From contig NC_013729.1 of NCBI RefSeq assembly GCF_000024345.1, forward strand, positions 5,704,001 to 5,768,000: a stretch of DNA of 64,000 nt. Direction: 5' to 3'. Under the pieces are notes generated by a model that was not told the origin of the DNA, ran no database searches, and saw only the letters and a list, made by a program, of their open reading frames with translations. Below, one piece after another: positions 1 to 8,050 of this stretch (position 1 is its first letter; the number at the start of each line of letters is the position of its first letter). This stretch comes from Kribbella flavida DSM 17836. Lineage in GTDB: Bacteria > Actinomycetota > Actinomycetes > Propionibacteriales > Kribbellaceae. The translations under genes were made by a program, and so were the position numbers.

Positions 1-1
1 C

Positions 2-520
2 CCGTTCGACCGGGTCCGCCGGGTCGCGCACGTGGCGCACGAGGTGCTCGACGAGCTCGGCGCCGTCGGATACCCGAAGACCTCCGGCGGGTCCGGCATC
101 CACATCTACGTCCGGATCAAGCCCGACCACGGCTTCGCCGACGTACGCCGCGCCGCGCTGGCCTTCGCCCGCGAGGTGGAGCGGCGCGCGCCCGACGACG
201 TCACGACGACCTGGTGGCGCAAGGACCGCGACCCGGCGAAGCTCTTCGTGGACTTCAACCAGAACGCCCGCGACCACACGATCGCCGCCGCCTACTCGGT
301 GCGCGGCAACCCCGAGGGCACGGTCTCCACGCCGATCCGCTGGGACGAGATCGACGACGTCGACCCGCGGGAGTTCACCATCGCCACCGTTCCCGCCCGT
401 TTCGCGGAGCTCGGTGACCTGCACGCCGGCATCGACGACGACGTCTACACCCTCGACACCCTGCTCGAGTGGGCCGAGCGCGACGAACGCGAAGGCGCCG
501 AGGTCCCACCGGAGGACTGA
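2..520 (+). CDS. LigD-type DNA polymerase/primase domain protein (5' truncated by window edge)
   Basis: Polymerase-domain protein of the archaeo-eukaryotic primase type found in bacterial non-homologous end joining (LigD PolDom family), which adds nucleotides during end repair. The reading frame is open to the left edge, so the start and the DxD metal-binding motif lie outside. Visible are the PKTSGGSGIHIYV segment (about residues 25-37 of the visible part), where the conserved His sits, and the segment KLFVDFNQNARDHT followed by AYSVRGNP, which carries the third catalytic Asp region of the family. The visible 172 residues are the C-terminal part of a domain normally about 300 aa long. No ligase domain follows, so this is a stand-alone polymerase or the C-terminal end of a larger protein. 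It converges on the next gene with one base between stop codons. Confidence 0.88.
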   Translation, partial: PFDRVRRVAHVAHEVLDELGAVGYPKTSGGSGIHIYVRIKPDHGFADVRRAALAFAREVERRAPDDVTTTWWRKDRDPAKLFVDFNQNARDHTIAAAYSVRGNPEGTVSTPIRWDEIDDVDPREFTIATVPARFAELGDLHAGIDDDVYTLDTLLEWAERDEREGAEVPPED

Positions 521-521
521 C

Positions 522-1679
522 TCACCGGTTGCGGTAGCGCTGCATCGCGTGGTGCAGGGTCTGGTTGACGACGCCGGGCAGGGTGAGCTCCCACTCCCCC
601 AGCGTCTCGACCACCTCTCCCCCGGTGCCGAGCTTCCAGCGCAGCAGGCCGAACTCGCGCCGGCCGGGGTCGAGACAGTCCGAGATCCCGCGCATGTCGT
701 AGTACGCGGCGCCGAGCCGGTGCGCGTCCTCCATCATCCGCCACTGCAGCGCATGACTCGGCCGGACGTCGCGGCGGTGGTTGGCGGATGCGCCGCACTG
801 GTACCAGACCCGCCGCCCGACGACGTTCATGGTGTGCGCCGCGAGCACCTCGCCCTGGTAGGAGGCCAGGTAGAGCCGCATCCGGCCGTCGGCCTCGGCG
901 TTCAGCGCGCGGTACTGGCGTTGGTAGTACGGCAGCGACCGGCCGAGCCGGAAGCCGTTGCGCTGCTCGGTGACGCCGAGGAGGTGGTGGAAGGTCGGCA
1001 GATCGGCTTCCGTACCCATCCGGGTCTCGACACCGGAACGCACCGACTTGTTGAGGTTTCGCCGCCACTCGCTGCTCAGCCCGCTGCGCAGTTCGTCGAG
1101 GCTGCGTCCCTGCAACGGCACCTGGAACACGAAGCGCGGCTGCGCGTCACCGCCGGCCCCGTCCTCTCCACAACGCCGCCAGCCCAGCGTCCGCAGCCGG
1201 TCACTCACCGACGAACCCATCGGCTCGACCAAGTCGGGCAGCACGTGTCCGATCCGCAGCGACGGACCGGCCGCCGCCTTCAACGTGCCGGCCCGCCATC
1301 GCCGCAGCGCGGGCGGCGGTCCGATCCGTACGGCGAACGCTCCGCCCGCCGCCAGGTGATCGACCAGCGGCGTGAGCCACCGGTCCAAGCTCGGCTCGGA
1401 CCAATCGATGTCAGGCCCTTCGGGCAGGTAGGCGAAGGATCTGCGCAGTCGCGGGACACTGCGGTACAGCACCAGCGCTGTTCCGACGATCTGCTGGTCG
1501 GCGTCCCGCCACGCCAGCAGCTCCGACCGCCACTCAGCCTTCACCTGCGCCCAGGACGGGGCCTGCAGAAAGCTGCGGCCGCCGTACAGGTCGGAGGCGG
1601 ACAAGTACTGCGCTCTGTCGACGGGGGACACCGTCAGCTGGGCCTGTCGCAGTGGACTCAACGTCGCGGTCGGCACCAC
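522..1679 (-). CDS. FemAB/FemX-like peptidoglycan aminoacyltransferase (GNAT fold)
   Basis: Predicted 385-aa aminoacyl-tRNA-dependent transferase of the Fem family, which adds amino acids to the lipid II stem peptide on the cytoplasmic side of the membrane. Seen in the sequence: an N-terminal GNAT-like half containing RSFLQAPSWAQVK (about 35-47), RSFAYLPEGPDIDW, and a C-terminal half with EWRRNLNKSVRSGVE, EQRNGFRLG and YYDMRGISDC, all typical of the family. The tandem GTG start is preceded by GGAGG. It is a monocistronic gene as far as visible, in tail-to-tail contact with the LigD-type gene. The substrate amino acid cannot be read from sequence; a CelD-like GNAT of exopolysaccharide synthesis is the main alternative. 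Confidence 0.8.
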   Translation of the reverse strand: MVPTATLSPLRQAQLTVSPVDRAQYLSASDLYGGRSFLQAPSWAQVKAEWRSELLAWRDADQQIVGTALVLYRSVPRLRRSFAYLPEGPDIDWSEPSLDRWLTPLVDHLAAGGAFAVRIGPPPALRRWRAGTLKAAAGPSLRIGHVLPDLVEPMGSSVSDRLRTLGWRRCGEDGAGGDAQPRFVFQVPLQGRSLDELRSGLSSEWRRNLNKSVRSGVETRMGTEADLPTFHHLLGVTEQRNGFRLGRSLPYYQRQYRALNAEADGRMRLYLASYQGEVLAAHTMNVVGRRVWYQCGASANHRRDVRPSHALQWRMMEDAHRLGAAYYDMRGISDCLDPGRREFGLLRWKLGTGGEVVETLGEWELTLPGVVNQTLHHAMQRYRNR

Positions 1680-1866
1680 AGCACCTCCGGGTCAGAGTGA
1701 ACAGCATCCCTTTGTAGCGAAGACGTAACGAACCACCGAAAACGTTTCTGTCAGGGTTGCTGCTTTCCCTGTTCGACGCCGCGAACCGCGCCGGACGTCA
1801 CACCACTGCAAGACGGACGCGGCGCAACGTCGATGTTCCGCGGGCAACACGCCCTAGGATCTGCAG

Positions 1867-2499
1867 ATGCGTTCACTCGATCCGGCCGCCGCTCGTGACC
1901 GTGCGGTCGAGCTCGCGACGCGGGGACGACGCGCGATGCTCGGGATCACCGGTGCCCCCGCGGCCGGCAAGTCGACGTACGCCGAACTGCTGCTGGCCGA
2001 CCTGGTCGCCTCGGGACTGCGGGTCGCGCTGGTGCCGATGGACGGCTACCACCTCGCGCAGTCCGCGCTGGAGAGCCTCGGGCTCGCGGACGTGAAGGGA
2101 GCGCCGCAGACGTTCGACGCCGGCGGGTTCGTGGCGCTGCTCGGGCGGTTGCGGCAGCGCGACGGCGGCACGGTGTGGGCGCCGCGGTTCGACCGGGAGC
2201 TGGAGGACTCGATCGCGGCCAGCATCGGCGTCGATCCGGAGATCGACCTGGTGCTGACCGAGGGCAACTACCTGCTGCTGGACAGCGAGCCGTGGACGAC
2301 GGGTCGCCGGCTCCTCGACGAGGTCTGGTACATCGACCTGGCCGACGACGTCCGGCGCGCCCGGCTCGAAGCCCGGCACCGCCGGTTCGGCCGCTCCCCC
2401 GCCGAGGCGCGCGCCCGGACCTACGGCTCGGACGAGAGCAACGCGCAGCTGATCGCGTCCACCAAGGCGTCGGCGGACGCGGTTCTCGACCTCGGCTAA
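1867..2499 (+). CDS. Nucleoside/nucleotide kinase family protein (uridine kinase/PRK-like P-loop)
   Basis: 210-aa P-loop kinase of the uridine kinase/phosphoribulokinase/pantothenate-kinase-like superfamily. Walker A is GAPAAGKST at residues 27-35; the MDGYHLAQSALESLG segment (about 58-72) is the substrate-binding loop typical of the actinobacterial 'nucleoside/nucleotide kinase' group; LTEGNYLLLD matches the Walker B-like strand, and a lid rich in Arg (RRARLEARHRRFGRSP) follows. The substrate is not determined by sequence. Its last four bases overlap the stop of the convergent TetR gene. The 187-base region upstream has no other gene. Confidence 0.85.
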   Translation: MRSLDPAAARDRAVELATRGRRAMLGITGAPAAGKSTYAELLLADLVASGLRVALVPMDGYHLAQSALESLGLADVKGAPQTFDAGGFVALLGRLRQRDGGTVWAPRFDRELEDSIAASIGVDPEIDLVLTEGNYLLLDSEPWTTGRRLLDEVWYIDLADDVRRARLEARHRRFGRSPAEARARTYGSDESNAQLIASTKASADAVLDLG

Positions 2500-3269
2500 C
2501 TCTCGGCGCCGGGAGCCGGGGCAGGGTCCGCGCCGTCCTGGCAGGTCCGCTCGATGAAGTTGGCGATGCCGTCCAGGTAGAGCTGCAGACCGAAGTCGAA
2601 GTCGGCGTCGCCGGACTGCTCGAACTCCAGGTCCGGCTGGAACACGCCGGCCTCGAGCACCCGGGCCAGCGCCGGCAGCCGACGCGGATCGACCACCCTC
2701 GCCAGCGTCGCGCCGTACCGGCTGAACGCCTCCGGGTTGTCCGCGAAGCCTGCCGCCAGGTCCAGCGACAGCCTGACCTCGCCCTGCACGTACGTGATCA
2801 GGCCCATCACCACCCCGACCTTGGCCTCCTCGCTCAGCCCGGTGTCCGCCAACGCCCCCAGCGCCGCATCGAACCAGGCGAGGTTTTTCGGCCCGGTCGG
2901 GGGCCCGGGGATCGGCAGCTGCGCGTACCAGCGGTGCCGGCGGATCACGGTGAGCACGTTGTCGGCCCAGAAGGTCAGGCCGGTCCGCCAGTCCACCCCC
3001 TCCGGCAGCGGGTCGGGCTGCTCCAGCGCGGCGTCGGACATCAGCGTCAGCAACTCGTCCTTGCTCTTGACGTGCCGGTACAGCGCCATCGTGGAGTTGC
3101 CCAGCCGCTCGGCCACCCGCGCCATCGAGACCGCGGCGAGCCCTTCGGCGTCGGCCAGCTCGATCGCTGCCTGGGTGATGTCCTCGATCGACAGGGACGG
3201 CTTCGGCCCGCGGCGACTCTCGTTCTGCAGTCCCCACAGCAGCACGACGTCCGGCGGCAGCTCGCTCAT
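2496..3269 (-). CDS. TetR/AcrR family transcriptional repressor
   Basis: 257-aa TetR-type regulator. The N-terminal helix-turn-helix covers SIEDITQAAIELADAEG through NSTMALYRHVKSKDELL, and the C-terminal part matches the TetR_C_1 ligand-binding domain with LTFWADNVLTVIRRH and a conserved hydrophobic core. The ATG at 3269 is favoured over a GTG nine bases upstream because GAGG lies 8 bases before it. It is divergent from the drug-exporter genes at 3351-5031 and the intervening 80 bases hold a symmetric operator-like element, so it most likely represses the exporter and itself, with release by an exported drug (inference). Confidence 0.92.
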   Translation of the reverse strand: MSELPPDVVLLWGLQNESRRGPKPSLSIEDITQAAIELADAEGLAAVSMARVAERLGNSTMALYRHVKSKDELLTLMSDAALEQPDPLPEGVDWRTGLTFWADNVLTVIRRHRWYAQLPIPGPPTGPKNLAWFDAALGALADTGLSEEAKVGVVMGLITYVQGEVRLSLDLAAGFADNPEAFSRYGATLARVVDPRRLPALARVLEAGVFQPDLEFEQSGDADFDFGLQLYLDGIANFIERTCQDGADPAPAPGAES

Positions 3270-3295
3270 CTCCACCACCTCAGTCTAGAAACGAC

Positions 3296-3339
3296 TACTG
3301 CGTATCTGCTACGCTAATTAGCGTACTCACTACGCAGTA
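3296..3339. promoter_or_regulatory. Nested palindromic operator between TetR regulator and DrrAB exporter
   Basis: Outer inverted repeat TACTGCGTA (3296-3304) and TACGCAGTA (3331-3339) encloses a perfect 16-base palindrome TACGCTAATTAGCGTA (3310-3325). All arms end in the same CGTA core, so several repressor half-sites lie in phase between the divergent start codons. It is the only AT-rich patch here and must also hold the promoters. Confidence 0.75.
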
Positions 3340-3350
3340 AGGGGGACCTG

Positions 3351-4250
3351 ATGATCGTCGAGGCCACCGGCCTACGGAAGTCCTACGGCGGCACCGAGGT
3401 GCTGAGCGGTGTCGACCTGACCGTGGCGGAGGGCGAGGTCGTCGCGCTGCTCGGCCCGAACGGCGCCGGCAAGACCACCACCGTGCGGATCCTGACCACG
3501 CTCAGCCGGCCCACCGGCGGCCACGCGACCATCGCCGGGTACGACGTGGTCCGCGACGCCGCGAAGGTTCGGGAGGTGATCAGCCTGACCGGCCAGTTCG
3601 CCGCCGTCGACGCCGAGCAGACCGGCCGGGAGAACCTGGTCATGGTCGGCCGCCTGATGCACCTCGGCCGCGGTCCGGCCCGGCAGCGAGCCGGTGACCT
3701 GCTCGACCGCTTCGGCCTCACCGACGCGATGGACCGGCGGGTGAAGACGTACTCCGGCGGCATGCGGCGACGGCTCGACCTGGCGATGAGCCTGATCGGC
3801 CGGCCGCGGGTGATCTTCCTGGACGAGCCGACCACCGGCCTGGACCCGGCCAGCCGGCTGACCATGTGGGACGCGATCGGCGAACTGGTCCGCGACGGCA
3901 CGACGATCGTGCTCACCACGCAGTACCTCGAAGAGGCGGACCGGCTGGCCGACCGGATCGTGCTGCTCGACCACGGCCGGATCACCGCGGCCGGGACCGC
4001 CGACGCGCTGAAGAGCCAGATCGGCGGCGAACGGATCGAGCTGTTCTTCGCCGACCCGGCCGACGCGGTGAAGACGGTCGACGTGCTCGGCGGCGTCGCG
4101 GACGGCGTACTGGTGAACCTGCCGTCGGACGGGACCGCGACCCACCTGCACGCGGTTCTCGACGAGCTGCGCGCCCAGGGGCTGCAGCCGGTCCGGGTCT
4201 CGTCGCACCGGCCCACCCTCGACGACGTGTTCCTCACCCTGACGGCCTAG
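3351..4250 (+). CDS. ABC transporter ATP-binding protein, daunorubicin-resistance (DrrA) type
   Basis: 299-aa ATPase of a type-2 ABC drug exporter. Walker A GPNGAGKT is at 35-42, the signature YSGGM at 134-138, Walker B VIFLDEP at about 154-160, followed by the D-loop GLDPASR and a switch His replaced by Gln in LTTQYLEEAD, as is usual for DrrA proteins. The C-terminal 80 residues form the DrrA-specific extension ending in LDDVFLTLTA. A GGGGG stretch precedes the ATG. It is seven bases from the permease gene and divergent from the TetR regulator, giving a regulated two-gene exporter that probably confers self-resistance or drug tolerance. Confidence 0.93.
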   Translation: MIVEATGLRKSYGGTEVLSGVDLTVAEGEVVALLGPNGAGKTTTVRILTTLSRPTGGHATIAGYDVVRDAAKVREVISLTGQFAAVDAEQTGRENLVMVGRLMHLGRGPARQRAGDLLDRFGLTDAMDRRVKTYSGGMRRRLDLAMSLIGRPRVIFLDEPTTGLDPASRLTMWDAIGELVRDGTTIVLTTQYLEEADRLADRIVLLDHGRITAAGTADALKSQIGGERIELFFADPADAVKTVDVLGGVADGVLVNLPSDGTATHLHAVLDELRAQGLQPVRVSSHRPTLDDVFLTLTA

Positions 4251-4257
4251 GAGAGCC

Positions 4258-5031
4258 ATGAGCCACGACAGCTACGCGGCCGCGCTGAGCGACACCGCCA
4301 CGATGATCGGCCGGAGCGTCCGGCTGACCCGGCGCAACGCCGACACCTTGTTCGTCTCGATCCTGCTTCCGCTGCTGATGATGACGCTGTTCGTTTTCGT
4401 CTTCGGCGGCGCGATCGAGACCGGTACGCAGTACATCAACTACGTCGTGCCCGGCATCTTGCTGCTCACCACCGGGTACGGCGCGTCGAACACCGCGATG
4501 GCGGTCGCCGACGACATGACCAGCGGCATGATCGACCGGCTCCGCTCGCTGCCGATCCGCAGCTTCGCGGTGCTGACCGGGCACGTCACCGCGAGCGTCG
4601 CCCGCAACGCCGTGTCCACCGCGATCGTGCTGGTCGCCTCGCTGGCGATGGGGTTCCGGCCGTCGGCGGGCGTCGCGCAGTGGCTCGGCGCGATCGGTCT
4701 GCTGCTGCTCTACGTCGTCGCGCTGTCCTGGCTGGCCGCCGGCCTCGGCGTGGTCGCGAAGTCGGTCGAGTCGGCCAGCGCGCTGAGCTTCTTCATGCTG
4801 TTCCTGCCCTACCTGAGCAGCGCGTTCGTCCGCCCCGAGACGATGCCGAGCTGGCTGCGCCCGATCAGCGAGCACCAGCCGATCACGCCGGTGATCGAGA
4901 CCGTACGCAGCTTTCTCACCGGTACGCCGCTGGGCAGCAACGGCTGGACCGCGCTCGCCTGGTGCAGCGGCCTGCTCGTCGTCTCGGTGACGACGGCGAC
5001 CCTGCTCTACCGGCGCCGCGCGAACGGCTGA
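4258..5031 (+). CDS. ABC-2 type drug transporter permease, DrrB type
   Basis: 257-aa integral membrane partner of the preceding ATPase. Hydrophobic segments include ILLPLLMMTLFVFVFGG (about 38-54), a second around YVVPGILLLTTGYG, a central pair around residues 115-165 and SFFMLFLPYLSSAF near 180; the conserved ABC-2 features RSLPIRSFAVLTGH and EHQPITPVIETVRS are present. Six transmembrane helices are expected for this family. It starts after an AGGAG-like site seven bases past the drrA-like stop and ends just before a strong hairpin terminator, so the pair is a complete transcription unit. Confidence 0.92.
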   Translation: MSHDSYAAALSDTATMIGRSVRLTRRNADTLFVSILLPLLMMTLFVFVFGGAIETGTQYINYVVPGILLLTTGYGASNTAMAVADDMTSGMIDRLRSLPIRSFAVLTGHVTASVARNAVSTAIVLVASLAMGFRPSAGVAQWLGAIGLLLLYVVALSWLAAGLGVVAKSVESASALSFFMLFLPYLSSAFVRPETMPSWLRPISEHQPITPVIETVRSFLTGTPLGSNGWTALAWCSGLLVVSVTTATLLYRRRANG

Positions 5032-5037
5032 GCAAAA

Positions 5038-5070
5038 ACGAGTGCCCCGGCCAGGGGCCGGGGCACTCGT
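5038..5070 (+). terminator. Hairpin terminator after the DrrAB operon
   Basis: Perfect 15-base-pair stem (5038-5052 with 5056-5070) and a 3-base loop, starting six bases after the permease stop. No T-tract, as common in high-GC actinobacteria. Confidence 0.85.
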
Positions 5071-5208
5071 CCGTGCGGGTCCCGGGGGGAGTGGGACCTC
5101 CACACGTGGGGGGACCTCGAATCTATCCCGCCGCTCGGGTCATGTCAGAACCAGCCACGCGTTTTCCGCCGAACGGTCGATCCCTGCGCCCAACGGTCGC
5201 CGCCTGCC

Positions 5209-5240
5209 TTGACAAGAATTTTTCGGTTGGGGTGTCAATT
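5209..5240 (+). promoter_or_regulatory. Possible promoter for the 64-aa small protein
   Basis: A consensus TTGACA (5209-5214) lies in an unusually AT-rich patch about 90 bases before the small ORF; it also forms an inverted repeat with TGTCAA (5233-5238). No convincing -10 box at the right spacing is visible, so this may be an operator instead. Confidence 0.35.
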
Positions 5241-5303
5241 TCGGCCCGGCTGGTCCGACGTACCAGTGAGAGCAGGCACCGACAGATCGAGGAGAGGGTC
5301 AGC

Positions 5304-5498
5304 ATGAACGAGAACACCACCAACCAGATGATCGTCACCATGCTGGCCGAGGGCCAGCCGGTCTGGTTCGTCGCCGCGATGGTCAACATGCGCAGCCACG
5401 ACGTCTACCTGATCGGCAAGGCGGCCGGCTACCCCGACCCGGCCAAGCTGCGCCGGGCCGTCTGGGCCCAGAAGAACCGTACCCGCGCCGCTGCCTGA
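5304..5498 (+). CDS. Small hypothetical protein (64 aa, predicted helical, possible HTH)
   Basis: I do not recognise the family. The 64-aa product starts MNENTTNQMIVTM and has two likely amphipathic helices (QMIVTMLAEGQPVWFVAAMVN and SHDVYLIGKAAGY) followed by a basic tail, an arrangement resembling a short helix-turn-helix or an Lsr2-tail-like DNA binder. GGAGAGGG six bases before the ATG and full GC-rich third positions support it as a real gene. It stands alone between the DrrAB terminator and a monooxygenase gene. The upstream 230 bases are AT-richer than the surroundings and contain TTGACA. Confidence 0.65.
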   Translation: MNENTTNQMIVTMLAEGQPVWFVAAMVNMRSHDVYLIGKAAGYPDPAKLRRAVWAQKNRTRAAA

Positions 5499-5538
5499 AG
5501 ACCCGCTCGCGGCGGTCGCCGTCGGTAGCATCGCGGCC

Positions 5539-5865
5539 ATGATCTTCATCACCGCGAAGTTCCCCGTCCTGCCCGAGCACGCGGACGACTGGCCGGCCAT
5601 CACCGCCGACTTCACCGCCGCCACCCGCGCCGAACCCGGCTGCCTGTGGTTCGACTGGTCCCGCTCCGTCGACGACCCGACGGAGTACGTCCTGGTCGAA
5701 GCCTTCGCCGACGACGAGGCCGCCACCGCCCACGTCACCTCCGCCCACTTCCAGGCCGCCCAGCAAACCCTGCCACCCCACCTGGCCGAAACCCCCCGCA
5801 TCGTCAACGTCAAGCTCGACCAGTCCAACTGGTCCGAACTCGGCGAACTAGCCGTCAACCGCTGA
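5539..5865 (+). CDS. Antibiotic biosynthesis monooxygenase (ABM) domain protein, YgiN-like
   Basis: 108-aa single-domain protein of the dimeric alpha+beta barrel ABM family, related to quinol monooxygenase YgiN. Seen: FPVLPEHADDWPAITADFTAATRAEPGCLWFDWSRS split over the first two strands, and YVLVEAFADDEAATAHVTSAHF, where the family His and the E-x-F/W strand lie. The substrate is unknown; such proteins often detoxify quinones or monooxygenate polyketides. The ATG follows a 40-base gap from the small protein gene; a membrane protein gene begins five bases after its stop. Confidence 0.85.
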   Translation: MIFITAKFPVLPEHADDWPAITADFTAATRAEPGCLWFDWSRSVDDPTEYVLVEAFADDEAATAHVTSAHFQAAQQTLPPHLAETPRIVNVKLDQSNWSELGELAVNR

Positions 5866-5870
5866 TCACG

Positions 5871-6281
5871 ATGATCCGAAACCTCGGCAGACGCATGACG
5901 AAGGCTGGCCCCTGGGTGCCGTCCAGACCCTCGCGCTGGATGCGCATCGCGTCGGCGGTCGTGTCGCTGATAGCAGTGAGTCACCTGATCGCCGACCCGG
6001 ACGGCCTCACCTTCGCGACCACGGCATGGCTGGTCGCCCTGATGTCGGTCAACATGGCCGCCCCGAGGTGGCTGTACGACGGCCGTGGCACGGCCTGGTT
6101 CCGGCGGCACCCCGTGCTGGGAGGACTGATCGTCTTCGCGATGATGGCCCCGCCGCTCTACTTCTTGCTGTCGCCCACCCTGGAGCCTGCGCCCAGCGCA
6201 CTGATCGCTTCCTTGTCGGCCGGCATCGTCTCCGCGGTCGGACATCTGCGCGACCGCCAACTGGCCCGTCGATCCGACTGA
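5871..6281 (+). CDS. Small hypothetical membrane protein (136 aa)
   Basis: No recognised family. Starts at the ATG five bases after the ABM gene stop, probably translationally coupled. A basic N-terminal tail is followed by likely membrane helices around residues 27-44 (IASAVVSLIAVSHLI), 50-63 (TAWLVALMSVNMAA), 83-102 (VLGGLIVFAMMAPPLYFLLS) and 108-125 (SALIASLSAGIVSAVG), with a charged C-terminus. It converges on the SgcJ/EcaC gene with a 17-base gap. Confidence 0.7.
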   Translation: MIRNLGRRMTKAGPWVPSRPSRWMRIASAVVSLIAVSHLIADPDGLTFATTAWLVALMSVNMAAPRWLYDGRGTAWFRRHPVLGGLIVFAMMAPPLYFLLSPTLEPAPSALIASLSAGIVSAVGHLRDRQLARRSD

Positions 6282-6298
6282 CCCCAGTCCCGGGAGCC

Positions 6299-6727
6299 TC
6301 AGTCCTCCGGGACGACGACCGTGTTCTGGGCGGCGGCGATCTGCCAGGTGTCGTTGTCCTTGGCGAGGAAGTAGACGGGGCTGCCCTGGGAGGTGGCAGT
6401 GCCGTCGTGCTGGTGGTAGGTCTGGTTCACGTTGACGACGGCGATGTCGGGGCGGACGAAGAGCAGGTGGTCGGGGGTGTAGGTGGCGTAGCCCGAAGCA
6501 GTGGCGCCGGGCAGGACGCGGCGGGTGAACTCGGCGATGGTGTCGCGACCGTACAGCCGTTTGCCGTGGCCGGTGACCCACAGGGCGTCCTGCCGGAAGA
6601 GTGCGAGAAAGGCGTCGGCATCCTCGTCGCGCTGGGCTTTGTCGACCGTCTTCACGAGCTCGAGAATCTGGTCGACGTCGTTCTGGCTGGGGATCGTTCC
6701 GCTGATGTCCATGCCGAGATCGTGCAA
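6299..6727 (-). CDS. SgcJ/EcaC family oxidoreductase (NTF2-like, DUF4440/SnoaL fold)
   Basis: 142-aa NTF2-like protein. The N-terminal helix VDQILELVKTVDKAQRDEDADAF (split), DALWVTGHGKRLYGRDTIAEF and the C-terminal strand TWQIAAAQNTVV are diagnostic of the SgcJ/EcaC group. The catalytic role is not established for most members; the fold is a small-molecule-binding cone. An internal ATG at residue 6 is an alternative start. The upstream region is AT-rich (6800-6850) and is shared with the divergent DUF2975 operon. Confidence 0.82.
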   Translation of the reverse strand: MHDLGMDISGTIPSQNDVDQILELVKTVDKAQRDEDADAFLALFRQDALWVTGHGKRLYGRDTIAEFTRRVLPGATASGYATYTPDHLLFVRPDIAVVNVNQTYHQHDGTATSQGSPVYFLAKDNDTWQIAAAQNTVVVPED

Positions 6728-6853
6728 GTTGAAGTGCTGTTGAGATCAAGCCCGCTCTCGATCACGTACTGGGTCCGCAGCTCGTCGACCCCGGCGACTC
6801 GCTCACCCTGCTGATCGATTGATATTCGATAGGTTGTCAGCGATACTCGATGC

Positions 6854-7333
6854 ATGATCGCAGAGCACCGGGCCGTCGCCCCGCTTCGAGTGTTTCTCGT
6901 ACTGCTGTTCGGGATCCTCGTCTTCTTCGAGACCGTGTCGCTGCCGGGTCAGTTCGCGTACATGGCCGAGGAGTCCCCCGAGCACGCGTACCTGCGGTGG
7001 CCGATGACCGCGATCTCGATCTTCTGGGTGGTGTGCGTCCAGGTCGTCATCGTGTCCACCTGGAAGCTGCTCACGCTGGTGAAGAAGGACCGCATCTTCA
7101 GCGACGCCTCGCTGGTGTGGGTGGACGCGATCATCTGGGCCATCGCCGCCGCGTGGCTGGTGCTGCTCGGCGTCTTCCTGTACTTCGGCTTCAAGGCGAC
7201 CGATCCCGGACTGCCGTTGCTGATGTTCCTGATGCTGATGGGCGTCACCGTGCTCGGCCTGCTGATGGTCGTGATGCGCGCCCTGCTGCGGCAGGCCACG
7301 ACGCTGCGGTCCGACATGGAAGCGGTGATCTGA
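6854..7333 (+). CDS. DUF2975 family membrane protein
   Basis: 159-aa protein with four predicted membrane helices (LRVFLVLLFGILVFFETV, MTAISIFWVVCVQVVIVS, AIIWAIAAAWLVLLGVFLY, LPLLMFLMLMGVTVLGLLMVV in segments) and the loop LTLVKKDRIFS characteristic of DUF2975. Such genes are nearly always coupled to a short Xre regulator, as here: the stop and the next start share one base (TGATG). The function is unknown; an anti-regulator or membrane sensor role is inferred from the coupling. Confidence 0.88.
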   Translation: MIAEHRAVAPLRVFLVLLFGILVFFETVSLPGQFAYMAEESPEHAYLRWPMTAISIFWVVCVQVVIVSTWKLLTLVKKDRIFSDASLVWVDAIIWAIAAAWLVLLGVFLYFGFKATDPGLPLLMFLMLMGVTVLGLLMVVMRALLRQATTLRSDMEAVI

Positions 7334-7545
7334 TGCCGATCGTCGTCCGCATCGACGTCGAGCTGGCGAAGCGCAAGATGAGCGTCGGCGAGTTCGCCGA
7401 ACGCGTCGGCCTCACCCCGGCCAACGTCGCCGTACTGAAGAACGGGCGCGCCAAGGCCGTGCGTTTCAGCACGCTGGAAGCCATGTGCCGCGTCCTCGAC
7501 TGCCAACCCGGCGACCTGCTCGAGTGGGTCGAAGAGGAGTCCTGA
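7333..7545 (+). CDS. Xre/Cro-type helix-turn-helix regulator, YozG-like
   Basis: 70-aa stand-alone HTH_26/Cro-type DNA-binding protein. The helix-turn-helix is MSVGEFAERVGLTPANVAVLKNG in two adjacent pieces (about 16-38), followed by the conserved LEAMCRVLDCQPGDLL. It overlaps both neighbours by one base, so the DUF2975, Xre and 52-aa genes form one translationally coupled operon. Likely autoregulatory. Confidence 0.9.
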   Translation: MPIVVRIDVELAKRKMSVGEFAERVGLTPANVAVLKNGRAKAVRFSTLEAMCRVLDCQPGDLLEWVEEES

Positions 7546-7703
7546 TGAGATATCTGCTCGTAGTGATCGGCGTCCTGATCGGCGCCGCGGCTGTCGTGCT
7601 CGGCGAGGGGGACGACTCCCCCGGCCTGCAAGGACTCGGCGTACTGCTCGCGCTCGGTTCCATCGTGTACGGCGTACGGACCGCGCGGCGCGGCCGGTCC
7701 TAG
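7545..7703 (+). CDS. Small membrane protein (52 aa) of the DUF2975-Xre operon
   Basis: 52-aa product starting at the ATG that overlaps the Xre stop by one base. Two hydrophobic helices (LLVVIGVLIGAAAVVLG and LGVLLALGSIVYGV) separated by an acidic loop, and a basic RTARRGRS tail. The coupling and coding-like third positions support it despite the short length; no family is recognised. Confidence 0.7.
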   Translation: MRYLLVVIGVLIGAAAVVLGEGDDSPGLQGLGVLLALGSIVYGVRTARRGRS

Positions 7704-7783
7704 CGCTTCCTTGCCTGGAGCAACTGCATCGACCGGGCCGGCGCCGATCCACAGCAATGATCGGCGCCGGTGGTCGTCAAGGG

Positions 7784-7957
7784 TTACCGGCGACGGCCCC
7801 ACCGGGCACCGGCACCGACGCCGGCGAGGTGCAGGGCGACGCAGAGCAGACCTGCCATCAGCAGGGTCTGCGGGGTGAAGGCATCACTGACGCTGGCATT
7901 GGCCCAGTCCAGAATGAGGGCGAGGCCGAAGATGACAGCTGCGATGATCGCGAACAT
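7784..7957 (-). CDS. Small membrane protein (57 aa)
   Basis: 57-aa hypothetical protein with two hydrophobic helices (FAIIAAVIFGLALILDWA and PQTLLMAGLLCVALHLAG) and a basic ARWGRRR tail. The ATG at 7957 is chosen because AAGGAG lies six bases before it; longer starts upstream have no such site. Similar two-helix proteins are frequent in actinomycetes and unassigned. Confidence 0.68.
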   Translation of the reverse strand: MFAIIAAVIFGLALILDWANASVSDAFTPQTLLMAGLLCVALHLAGVGAGARWGRRR

Positions 7958-8050
7958 GCGGTACTCCTTGGTGGGTTCCATCAGGCGGAAGCGGCTCATC
8001 TACTCACCGCGTACCCTCCACGCACAAGATCGAAGCGCCCCCGAACCACA

